This document shows, in pieces, positions 33,731 to 42,089 of a DNA stretch of 64,000 nucleotides. Source of the DNA: Fibrobacter sp. UBA4297. GTDB lineage: Bacteria; Fibrobacterota; Fibrobacteria; Fibrobacterales; Fibrobacteraceae. Positions within the stretch are counted from its first letter, which is position 1. Each line of letters starts with the position of its first letter. The notes under the pieces were generated by a model. That model did not search any database. It saw only the letters and a list, made by a program, of their open reading frames with translations, and was not told the origin of the DNA. The DNA lies in contig NZ_DGUZ01000023.1 in the NCBI RefSeq assembly GCF_002394865.1, forward strand, positions 103,646 to 167,645, written 5' to 3'. The position numbers were made by a program, and so were the translations under genes.

Positions 33731-35047
33731 TTAAACATTGTCCTGAGCTTTGGCGACAGCTTCGTTAAACAGACTAATAAACTTATTGTACTGATTTTTC
33801 ACAACTTCAGATTCATCGCTTTCTTGAGCGTTCGATGCAATGAGCATTCTGAAATAATCTTCCTTGGTGTACTGCTTTGTAGATTCCACGCAGTCATCAA
33901 ACGCATTAGCACCTCGCAGAACCTCTCGAGAAACGCGATGGCGCTTGACCACAAAATGCTTGCCCGATTCTTCGGCTTCGAGCGCATCGTTCAAGTTCAC
34001 AAAATTGCCCGTTGTCAAAAGCAAGTCGACATACGTTTCCATCGGATTTGCAACGAGCTCTTTTTCAAGATTTCGCAAATCGCGCTTGAGAGTTTCAAGA
34101 TCGCCCTTGAACTGTTCAAAACGCATCGATTTCGGGACTTCCGCCTTTTCAACAACAGGCGCCTCATTCGGCTTCACATCGACCGTAAGCACAACGCGCT
34201 TGCAATTCGATTCATCAAAGCCCATCACGAACGGCGAGCCCGAATAGTGCACCTTCGGATTCTTGGCAACCATCGAAGCATAATGAATATGCCCTAGCGC
34301 CACATAATCGAGTTCACTCGGGAACGTCGAAATATCCACATTGCCAAGCGTCCCGATGACTTCACGGACACCATCTTCTACAGAATTTTCAGGAACTGTA
34401 GCATTGCCATCCGCGCTAGATTCTCGCTCATCGCCGTTACGGCCCGAAAGGTTCGAAGCGTACAGATGCCCGGTCGCAATAATCGGGATATTTCTATCCC
34501 CGCGCAATTCTACGGCGTAGCGGTACACATCAGCATAAAGGCGTTTCAGCAAATCTTCGTCAGACACATCAGCACTTTCGCTAGATTCACGTTGCCCGGC
34601 CACCTTAAAAAAATGCTCCAGTTCCAAATTGCGCATGAACGGCACGGCGCAACAAATGCCAATCACCTTATCGTCACCATCCTTAAGTTCAACCACCAAA
34701 TCTTCAACCTTGCGGTCGTTAATCGAGCCCACCACCTTGATATTCAGCGCATCGAGTATGCCCCCCGGCGCATCGAGAAGCGAACCCGAATCGTGGTTAC
34801 CGCCAACGACAACGACATTGGTGCAGTTCGTTTTCAGGAGTGATGCCAAGAATTTGTAATACTGCGTTTTTGCCACATTCGAAGGATTCACGACATCAAA
34901 AATATCGCCAGCAACGATAAGCGCCTGGGCTCCAACTTGTTCAATTTCACTTTTCAGCCATTTCAGGAATGCAGCCGTTTCATCCGTGCGGTCAATGTCA
35001 TGCATCATATTACCAAGATGCCAGTCTGCAGTATGGATAAATTTCAT
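33731..35047 (-). CDS. sbcD: Exonuclease subunit SbcD
   Basis: This 438-residue calcineurin-type phosphoesterase has the metal motifs HTADWHLG (5-12), GDIFD, GGNHDSGS, GHLY and GHIHYAS. It is the nuclease of the SbcCD complex. The region around residues 150-215 has a Ser/Glu-rich insertion (QRESSESADVSDED and GRNGDERESSADGN). TATATTTG lies about 33 nt upstream as a probable promoter core. No LexA-type box was recognised. Confidence 0.94.
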   Translation of the reverse strand: MKFIHTADWHLGNMMHDIDRTDETAAFLKWLKSEIEQVGAQALIVAGDIFDVVNPSNVAKTQYYKFLASLLKTNCTNVVVVGGNHDSGSLLDAPGGILDALNIKVVGSINDRKVEDLVVELKDGDDKVIGICCAVPFMRNLELEHFFKVAGQRESSESADVSDEDLLKRLYADVYRYAVELRGDRNIPIIATGHLYASNLSGRNGDERESSADGNATVPENSVEDGVREVIGTLGNVDISTFPSELDYVALGHIHYASMVAKNPKVHYSGSPFVMGFDESNCKRVVLTVDVKPNEAPVVEKAEVPKSMRFEQFKGDLETLKRDLRNLEKELVANPMETYVDLLLTTGNFVNLNDALEAEESGKHFVVKRHRVSREVLRGANAFDDCVESTKQYTKEDYFRMLIASNAQESDESEVVKNQYNKFISLFNEAVAKAQDNV

Positions 35048-35161
35048 CTTCTAAAAACCTCTAGTTCTTTATCGTTTCAAATATAAAAAATGTAAATGTC
35101 TATTTATGACAAATCTAGAGCTTTCAGCTTGAAGGCATTTTATAATGCTGAAATGAAAGTT

Positions 35162-35190
35162 ATGCGGGCGGGGCCCCAGCTCGGAGTTGC
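35162..35190. repeat. 29-bp direct repeat, left copy
   Basis: The sequence starts ATGCGGGCGGGGCCCC and ends GGAGTTGC. It is identical to 35656-35684. The two copies bracket the 130-residue gene at 35223. Confidence 0.85.
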
Positions 35191-35210
35191 AACGAAGTTC
35201 TAGGTTTTAC

Positions 35211-35216
35211 TATAAT
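35211..35216 (+). promoter_or_regulatory. -10-like TATAAT 6 nt before the ATG
   Basis: The order is TATAAT-TCAATC-ATG, so transcription would begin at the start codon. No Shine-Dalgarno sequence is present. Confidence 0.5.
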
Positions 35217-35222
35217 TCAATC

Positions 35223-35615
35223 ATGGATTACGAATATAGTGTTATCGGGTCGGTTTATTGTAATGCAGAGGCGCTCGCATCGGCGCCAGACACCCCTGTT
35301 GAATACACATACAAGGGCTACAAGTTTTTGCTCCGCAATTTCAGCGAACAGATAAGCGTCAGCCTACGCGGCATCACCGACCGCAACTCCAAAGGCGATT
35401 CCTGTAGCATCCAAGAAATCTGCAAGAACATCCCGGAATCCATCGTCATCGAAGTTTGCAGGAACCTCTCCGAAAAATTCGCCTGCACCGTATCCATGCG
35501 CAAGGGTTACGAAGTCTACGGAAACGCAAACGTCTTTAACGGCGGTTCCGACTACGAAGTTATCGAAGAGAAATGGTTTAAAGTCCAGTTCGAAAAAGGA
35601 ATTGAAAAAAGATAA
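35223..35615 (+). CDS. Hypothetical protein, 130 aa, between direct repeats
   Basis: The start MDYEYSVIG is chosen because a -10-like box lies 6 nt before it and no better start exists. It is soluble, with no signal peptide and a few Cys residues; the pattern of alternating strands and one central helix (CSIQEICKNIPESIVIEVCRNL) suggests a small alpha/beta fold. No family was recognised. It stands alone between sbcD and a converging kinase gene, bracketed by 29-bp direct repeats, as a small inserted cassette would be. Confidence 0.6.
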   Translation: MDYEYSVIGSVYCNAEALASAPDTPVEYTYKGYKFLLRNFSEQISVSLRGITDRNSKGDSCSIQEICKNIPESIVIEVCRNLSEKFACTVSMRKGYEVYGNANVFNGGSDYEVIEEKWFKVQFEKGIEKR

Positions 35616-35655
35616 CACATCTTTTTAAATCTTTTTCGAATCTAAATAGTACATC

Positions 35656-35684
35656 ATGCGGGCGGGGCCCCAGCTCGGAGTTGC
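35656..35684. repeat. 29-bp direct repeat, right copy
   Basis: Identical to 35162-35190. It is followed by GC-rich sequence (GGCCGCACGGGCCCCTCC) unlike the flanks. The rest of 35616-35830 holds no gene that I can support; a weak AGTGAT/ATCACT hairpin overlaps the kinase stop. Confidence 0.85.
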
Positions 35685-35830
35685 GAAGGCCGCACGGGCC
35701 CCTCCCTGCACCCTCCCCATCCTTGGCCGACGCTTTATTCTCACGACGAATTACAAAGCTTCCGCTTTTTCATTTTTCTCGCAATTAACAAAATTGCAAA
35801 TCAATATTTTTTAGAACAGTGATAAAAAAA

Positions 35831-38800
35831 TCACTTAAAGAACTTGGCGAGGGTGGCGCAGAGCACATCAACGTTCACGGGTTTTGCCACATGGTCGTTC
35901 ATGCCCGATTCTAAGGCAGCGCGCTTGTCTTCCTCAAACGCGTTTGCAGTCATCGCAATAATCGGCACATTCGCCACATCCTTATTCTCCAATTTGCGAA
36001 TCCGGCGTGTCGCCTCGTAACCGTCAATACCTGGCATCTGGACATCCATCAAAATAGCATCGTACTTGATGGAGGAATACTTGAGCTTTTCAACAGCCAA
36101 GTCGCCACGTTCCACAGCAGTCACTTCTATGCCACGGTCTTCTAGAATTTCCGTCGAAATTTCGCGGTTAAGTTCATTATCCTCAACAAGCATCACCCTG
36201 CGGCCCGCAAAGCCATACGTCTGGGGTCGCCGAGAAACACTCTTCAGCGCAAAATCAGGATCCAGCGAACCTCCCGACGAAACGACACTGAACTTGCCAA
36301 GCATTCGCTTCAAATCCGAGGGGAACAGCGGCTTTGCAAAGAACGATGTCACGCCCGCTTCATACGCTTCCCTTTCGATATCGAGCCAGTCATAAGAAGT
36401 GAGCACCACAATCGGCGTTTTCGCCCCTATCACCTTGCGAATTTTTCGCGTAATCTGAATGGCCTTCATCTCCTGCACATTCCAGTCAATCAGAATCAGT
36501 CGGTATTCATCTTTTGCCACGCGCGATTTTTCAATGCAATCAAGAGCGCTAGCATCAGAGGAACAAATATCATAACGCAAGCCCGCACAATCTAAAGCAG
36601 CGGCAACGGTTCTGCAAATGTTCGGTCGGTCATTGACGACAAGGCAATGCAAGCCCTTGAACAATCCGCTTTCCTGAGCGGTAAGGTTTTCGCCAAGTTT
36701 AAACTTGAACGTCATCAAGACTTCGGTGCCGACATTTTCTTCACTCGACACTTCAATCGTCCCGCCCATCATGTCTATAATATTTTTCGTGATGGACATG
36801 CCAAGGCCCGTCCCCTGAATGCCGCTCACCGTAGAAGAATTCACGCGGGTAAACGGATCGTAAATCTGTTTCAAGAAACTCTCGCTCATGCCGATGCCGT
36901 TATCTTTCACCAGGAACTCATAAACGCCATACCCCACTTCGGCAGGCAATTCCTTGACATTCATCGTAATGAGTCCATTTTTCGGCGTGTACTTGATTGC
37001 ATTGGAGACAACGTTTAAAAGCACCTGGTTCAAGCGCAATTTATCGCAAAGAATCGTCTCGTTGTAGATATTTTCAAGTTCCACAAAGAACTGTTGTTTG
37101 CGATTGCGAACATCCGACTGCACAATGCCCTTAAGTGTGTGGACAATATCCGAAAGACTTTCCGGGCGATTGACAATATTCATCTTGCCCGATTCAATAC
37201 GGCTCATATCAAGAACATCGTTAATCAGCGAAAGCAGATGCTCCGAGGATTTCCCGATTTTAGCAAGGTAATCGGCAACCTGTTCCTTGTTGTCAACATG
37301 TTCAGCGGCAAGTCCTGTAAATCCGATAATGGCGTTCATCGGTGTGCGGATGTCATGACTCATGTTGTTGAGGAACGTCGTCTTCGCGCGGCTAGCAGAA
37401 TTCGCCATCTGTAGCGCCCGTTCCAAAGCTTCCTGGTCTTTCTTCTGCTTACGCGTTTCTTCGTCAACGCTATGGAAACCCGCCACAATCTGCACTGGGT
37501 TTGTAGCCGTCAGCACAAACTTGATTTGCCAATATTCAACGTGTCCAAAGACATTCGCCTTGAAGTTCACGTAATAGGCGTTCTTGTTCTTCAGATTTTC
37601 GAGAACAACTTCTCGACGTGTCGCCTTACAGAAGCCTTCGCGGTCCTCTTCGCAGACAAACTTTTCGACAATGGCATCAATTCGATTTGCAAAGCCTTGA
37701 ATTTCGTTCCAGTTCGGGAACAAACGCAAGAAGACGTCCGTACAGCGGTACACGTTTTCATGCATGGAAACAGTATCTATATAGCACACCAAGTCAAAGT
37801 CTTCGGCAAGGCCTTGAATCACCGCCTGCTGCTGGATTTCCTTGCGAAGCACATGATCCTTGTCGGCAAAGCCAAGCGCCGCAAATTTCGGATGATCCGA
37901 ATCGCCCACCTTCACGAACTTCATCTCGCAATAGCGATTAAGGAAGTTCACGTACATCGTATTAAAGCTTTTCTGGGTTGCAAGTTGCTCGCGGATATTC
38001 TTGATAGACCCCGCCTGGAGCATCCGATTCTTGTAAATGCCACTCACAAACTTGTCGACGTAAACAGAGTACGCTGCCGAATACTTGACGTTACGCTTGA
38101 ACGTTTCGCCAAACGAATTGGCAGTTGTCTTGTTCATGGAATAAGGCGTAATCTCTTCGGTTTCGAGATTGATGTAGTACACCGACGTGTATTCTGACGA
38201 TAGCGCTTCAATAATGGAAATATTGCGTTCGAGTTCTACTTTCTGTTCTGCAATTTTCTTGTTCAGCTGGATTCTTTCGGCGCGTTTCTTGTCCACTGCG
38301 GCAAACGTCATAATCACAAGAGTCGCAACGCCATTGCGGCGTTCCACGACCTGCATCACAAAGCTTATCCACGGATTCTTGAAAATCGAAGCCTTAAAGA
38401 GCAATTCGCGACGGTCATCGTAAGCAAGGAGACGCTGGATATACCGCGGGCTTGCAAGGCGCATCCATTCTTCCTTGTATTCGCTATCGACAATTTGCAC
38501 CATCCGAGAAGCGCGATAAGAACATGTATTGCGTTGCAGTTCGTTGCCAAAATCAACATTTTTCGAGGGCAAAATTTCACGAGCCGTATCGTTCGACAAA
38601 TCGCAAAGGAGAATCGCCTCGTACTCCGCCATAATCTTTTCGTGAACAAAGCGTGCGCTAACCTCGTCATCACGGTTTGCAAAGGCGACCACCATTGCCG
38701 TCGGCTCTTCATTTTCATCATCGACCTTCACGAACTTCATTTCGCTGTAGCGGATTTGCCCCGCAACATTCGAACGGAACAACGTCACATAGGTCTTATT

Positions 38801-40336
38801 GTTCTTAAGGTAAGCCTTGATGTTGTTGAGTTCACCAGCCTCAAACATTTTTGGCTTATCGGCGTCATAAACAAAGTCTTTTACAAAGCTCAGGTACACT
38901 TCATTGTAGAGCGCACCCTTTTTTATCATCGTCTCATAATAACGCTGCGACAACTCGTTCATGGAATATGGAATCACCTCTTTGGTCATGAGGTTCACAT
39001 ACATCACCGAAGAATATTCCGACGCAAGCACATCGATAATCGAAAGGTTGATTTCCAGTTCCTTTTTCTGCTGCACGAGCTTTTCGTTTAGGCTGAGCCT
39101 TTCGGACTGGTCCCTATCCACAACCGTAGCCGTCATGACAAGCGTTACCGGAACACCGTCAATCCTATCCAGGACACGAAACACGTTGCGACACCAAAAA
39201 TACGAGCCGTCACCCGTCAAATGCTTAAAAACAATTTCCCGGCTATCTGTAGTCGCAAAAATACGTTTCAAGTTTTCAATACTTCCAAACTCATTCCACT
39301 GTTCCCTGAATTCCTCATGAACATATGCAGACGCATTCTTGAAGCCGACTTCAAAAGGAATAATATCCTTTTCTTTTACGCCATTGTAATACTTTGACCT
39401 GCGAACAACCTGTATGATATTCTCTTCCAGGTTGATAAGGTCAATGTTTGCAAATTCTTCACTGACTTTTTCGTTGATTTTTTTATTGATGACTTCATCG
39501 TTCTTGTTGACAAAGCCCACCAAAAATTCATTATCGTCACCGATATCAAAGCGCATCACGCGCGCTTCGTACCAGCGGGCATAACCATGAGCAATATCAC
39601 GGAACAGGTAGCGGAAACTACGCTCACGAGAAAGGCGGTCAAGGACATTGTTTATGTCAAGGCCTTTCATCATCATCTCACGATCAGCGGGATGAATGAC
39701 GTCCATAACAACAAGCCCACCAATTCCATCGAGCTTGCCCTCGGCCGGAAAAAAACCTTTGAGTTCGTCCTTGCAATACAAAGTCCTGAACGTGCTCTTT
39801 GTCGGGTTGAAGACAAAAACGGATTCCACCTTTTCGCCAAACTTCATGACGATATTTTCATTGAGGTGGCGTTCAAGTTCGTAGCGCTGCTTGGAACGGA
39901 TGTCGCGGTCCACATTGCGCAAGCGGAGCACAAAGCCCTTAAGCCCTTGTTCATCGCGGTCAGCAAAGAAGCTCATCTGGAAATAGACTTCCGTACCGTC
40001 AAAAAGGCATCTGAAAGGCACTACATACTGCGAGTTTTTTTCAAGATTTTGGACAATGACATCGCGAAGAGTGCTCCTGTCAAAAATATCACGGTCTTCG
40101 TCACAAACAAAATTATCACGGATTAAAATAAGACGCTTACGGAGATTGCATTCTCCACGAAGCGCAGGAACGCGTGCCACCAGAAAATGACTCGCATGAA
40201 AAATTTCTACATCATCGCCATCGGGATTCTTCGATATGTCCACATAGCAGACACAATCAAATTCATCAGCTATGGATTCAATAATCGCATTGCTCTTTTC
40301 GATCCGAGATTGTTGGTTCAAATCCTTATTTATCAT
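35831..40336 (-). CDS. Large cytoplasmic hybrid histidine kinase
   Basis: This 1501-residue protein has no membrane segment. PAS-like sensory modules recur: related openings EFDCVCYVDI (about 30), EYSSVMYVNL (about 443), EYTSVYYINL (about 719) and DFDLVCYID (about 849). The HisKA H-box is SHDIRTPMNAIIGF (His995), followed by HATPase motifs (NQVLLNVVSNAIKYT, DNGIGM, GTGLGMSI). Two receiver domains follow: Asp1284 in LILIDWNV and Asp1431 in ILMDVQMPG. The first receiver has ND in place of the usual acidic pair. No output domain or partner gene is adjacent. A TATATT hexamer is 18 nt before the start. Confidence 0.93.
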   Translation of the reverse strand: MINKDLNQQSRIEKSNAIIESIADEFDCVCYVDISKNPDGDDVEIFHASHFLVARVPALRGECNLRKRLILIRDNFVCDEDRDIFDRSTLRDVIVQNLEKNSQYVVPFRCLFDGTEVYFQMSFFADRDEQGLKGFVLRLRNVDRDIRSKQRYELERHLNENIVMKFGEKVESVFVFNPTKSTFRTLYCKDELKGFFPAEGKLDGIGGLVVMDVIHPADREMMMKGLDINNVLDRLSRERSFRYLFRDIAHGYARWYEARVMRFDIGDDNEFLVGFVNKNDEVINKKINEKVSEEFANIDLINLEENIIQVVRRSKYYNGVKEKDIIPFEVGFKNASAYVHEEFREQWNEFGSIENLKRIFATTDSREIVFKHLTGDGSYFWCRNVFRVLDRIDGVPVTLVMTATVVDRDQSERLSLNEKLVQQKKELEINLSIIDVLASEYSSVMYVNLMTKEVIPYSMNELSQRYYETMIKKGALYNEVYLSFVKDFVYDADKPKMFEAGELNNIKAYLKNNKTYVTLFRSNVAGQIRYSEMKFVKVDDENEEPTAMVVAFANRDDEVSARFVHEKIMAEYEAILLCDLSNDTAREILPSKNVDFGNELQRNTCSYRASRMVQIVDSEYKEEWMRLASPRYIQRLLAYDDRRELLFKASIFKNPWISFVMQVVERRNGVATLVIMTFAAVDKKRAERIQLNKKIAEQKVELERNISIIEALSSEYTSVYYINLETEEITPYSMNKTTANSFGETFKRNVKYSAAYSVYVDKFVSGIYKNRMLQAGSIKNIREQLATQKSFNTMYVNFLNRYCEMKFVKVGDSDHPKFAALGFADKDHVLRKEIQQQAVIQGLAEDFDLVCYIDTVSMHENVYRCTDVFLRLFPNWNEIQGFANRIDAIVEKFVCEEDREGFCKATRREVVLENLKNKNAYYVNFKANVFGHVEYWQIKFVLTATNPVQIVAGFHSVDEETRKQKKDQEALERALQMANSASRAKTTFLNNMSHDIRTPMNAIIGFTGLAAEHVDNKEQVADYLAKIGKSSEHLLSLINDVLDMSRIESGKMNIVNRPESLSDIVHTLKGIVQSDVRNRKQQFFVELENIYNETILCDKLRLNQVLLNVVSNAIKYTPKNGLITMNVKELPAEVGYGVYEFLVKDNGIGMSESFLKQIYDPFTRVNSSTVSGIQGTGLGMSITKNIIDMMGGTIEVSSEENVGTEVLMTFKFKLGENLTAQESGLFKGLHCLVVNDRPNICRTVAAALDCAGLRYDICSSDASALDCIEKSRVAKDEYRLILIDWNVQEMKAIQITRKIRKVIGAKTPIVVLTSYDWLDIEREAYEAGVTSFFAKPLFPSDLKRMLGKFSVVSSGGSLDPDFALKSVSRRPQTYGFAGRRVMLVEDNELNREISTEILEDRGIEVTAVERGDLAVEKLKYSSIKYDAILMDVQMPGIDGYEATRRIRKLENKDVANVPIIAMTANAFEEDKRAALESGMNDHVAKPVNVDVLCATLAKFFK

Positions 40337-40441
40337 CCTGATCCCGCCATAGTAAATATATCAAAAAAAGCAAAAATGCAAATACATCCTGCCAAAACTT
40401 GCGATTATGGTCACAATCGGCAAAGAACTCTTAAAGTAAAC

Positions 40442-40657
40442 CTAAAAATCCATATTTTTGAGCCTTTTCACGTCGCGATTTTCTTCCAAATGACGTTCAG
40501 CAGTTTCTGCAATTTTTGCACTATGGCCACGCAGCGCCGCAAACGGGCTGAAAATTTTTGCACGGTTCATCACAGACATTCTTGGGTGTTTCATCAAGAA
40601 ATTCCAATCGTTCCGTGGGTACGGCAAGTCGATGATATCTTTGTAATCGTCTATCAC
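40442..40657 (-). CDS. YolD-like protein paired with Y-family polymerase
   Basis: This 71-residue protein starts at GTG 40657 and overlaps the polymerase stop (GTGA), with CGGAGG upstream. The segment DYKDIIDLPYPR...HPRMSVMNRAKIFSPFAAL is the YolD-like signature found beside UvrX-type Y-family polymerases, mainly in Firmicutes. These small proteins are thought to act with the polymerase in translesion synthesis. The pairing and coupling support the call strongly despite the small size. Confidence 0.82.
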   Translation of the reverse strand: MIDDYKDIIDLPYPRNDWNFLMKHPRMSVMNRAKIFSPFAALRGHSAKIAETAERHLEENRDVKRLKNMDF

Positions 40658-42054
40658 GCCTTGTGTCCTCCGATTTGCTGGTTACGCTCGCGGGTGGTCG
40701 CGCCTTCCTGCATATCCATTCCCTTGAAAATGGCATTATTGCCAAAGCGCTTCTTGATGGCAATCTGCGCCTGCATCATCTTCTTTTCGCGTTCAATCTT
40801 TTTCACATCCGTGAAAAGGTCATAGCTTTCTTGCGTTGCCTCCAAGACGTTATTCGCCGTGAGGTTCAATCGCTTTACCGTGAGCGACGGATTCATGATG
40901 CGGTCGGCAAGTTTCATGACCGCATCAGCAATTGTCGAGGCCGACGAAGTGTAATTTAAGAGAGGCGCCGTTCCGTGTGCAGGTTTCGGAATTTCGCGAC
41001 CATAGCCATCAATAACTGTTTCACCGTGATAAATTCCCTTGTCTACATTTTCGCGGTCATAGCCCACGTGGAGCGTAAGGCCGTTTGTGACTAAGCCTTT
41101 TTCTACAAGGTCAAGCGCAAGCGTATCCACCATTTCGCGGATGACAATTTTCGCCTTGGCACATTCGTACGCACAACTTAAAACCTGCCCGCCACCAATG
41201 CTATGCGATTTTGACTTGTAACGCTTGATTTCGGCAATGCCGCAGGGTTCGTAGCCCCACGCATGGTCAATCAAAATTTCTGCATTCACGCCAAACATCT
41301 TGTACAGCGCATCAGGATTCTTGACACTTGCACGTGCGAGGTCGCCCATCGTAAAAATTCCACGCCCGTTGTTCAAGTAACAATGTTCCAAGCGCTCCGC
41401 AATGCCGCGGCCCAACTGCCAAAAGTTCGTCAGTGGCCTGTGCCCCCAAAGTTCCTTGCGGTACGTCATCTCGTCAAGTTCCGCAATGCGCACTCCATCT
41501 GCATCAGGAGCCACATGCTTTGCCATCACGTCCATCGCAATTTTGCAAAGGTAAAGGTTCGTCCCAATACCAGCCGTTGCCGTGATGCCTGTCGTTTCAA
41601 GCACATCCTGAATCATTTCTTTTGCAAGCTCGCGCGCCGACTTCTTGTACATCGAAAGATAATGTGTCAAGTCGATAAAGCACTCGTCAATCGAATAGAC
41701 GTGAATATCCTCCTCACTCACGTACTTCAAATAAACTTTGTAGATTCGGGTCGAATATTCCACATACTTCGCCATCTGCGGCGGTGCGATGATAAACTGG
41801 ATATCTTCACCTGTTCGGCGTTTCACCTCTCGCACTTTTTGGTTGACCTCGAACAAGCGCGCACGCCCCGGAATCCCGTAAGCCTTGAGGCTCGGCGTTA
41901 CAGCCAAGCAAATCGTCTTCTCCGTGCGGCTCGCATCGGCCACCACAAGATTTGTCGTCAGCGGATCAAGTCCACGCAGCACGCACTCCACAGACGCAAA
42001 AAACGACTTCAAGTCGATAGCAACATAAGTACGTGTTTCGCGCGGCAATCTCAT
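40654..42054 (-). CDS. Y-family translesion DNA polymerase (UvrX/UmuC-like)
   Basis: This 466-residue protein has the catalytic carboxylates in AIDLKSFFASVE (Asp14) and YSIDECFIDLT (Asp123, Glu124), then a fingers/thumb region (TAGIGTNLYLCKIAMD) and the little-finger domain. It copies damaged DNA. The start at 42054 has no Shine-Dalgarno sequence; TATATT lies 6 nt upstream, giving TATATTTGACGTATG. It is coupled to the YolD-like gene. The GGDEF gene ends 36 nt upstream and may co-transcribe. Confidence 0.9.
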   Translation of the reverse strand: MRLPRETRTYVAIDLKSFFASVECVLRGLDPLTTNLVVADASRTEKTICLAVTPSLKAYGIPGRARLFEVNQKVREVKRRTGEDIQFIIAPPQMAKYVEYSTRIYKVYLKYVSEEDIHVYSIDECFIDLTHYLSMYKKSARELAKEMIQDVLETTGITATAGIGTNLYLCKIAMDVMAKHVAPDADGVRIAELDEMTYRKELWGHRPLTNFWQLGRGIAERLEHCYLNNGRGIFTMGDLARASVKNPDALYKMFGVNAEILIDHAWGYEPCGIAEIKRYKSKSHSIGGGQVLSCAYECAKAKIVIREMVDTLALDLVEKGLVTNGLTLHVGYDRENVDKGIYHGETVIDGYGREIPKPAHGTAPLLNYTSSASTIADAVMKLADRIMNPSLTVKRLNLTANNVLEATQESYDLFTDVKKIEREKKMMQAQIAIKKRFGNNAIFKGMDMQEGATTRERNQQIGGHKA

Positions 42055-42060
42055 ACGTCA

Positions 42061-42068
42061 AATATAGA
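42061..42068 (-). promoter_or_regulatory. -10-like TATATT(TG) 6 nt before the polymerase ATG
   Basis: On the minus strand TATATT (42066-42061) is followed by TGACGT and then ATG. TATATTTG also matches the TAnnTTTG core of FCB-group promoters. Confidence 0.5.
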
Positions 42069-42089
42069 AATTACTGCACAAAAAATCAC

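Noticed and set aside
35162..35684. Attachment sites of an integrated element
   Set aside because: The 29-bp direct repeats enclose only a 130-residue gene; no integrase or tRNA gene is present, so att sites are not supported.
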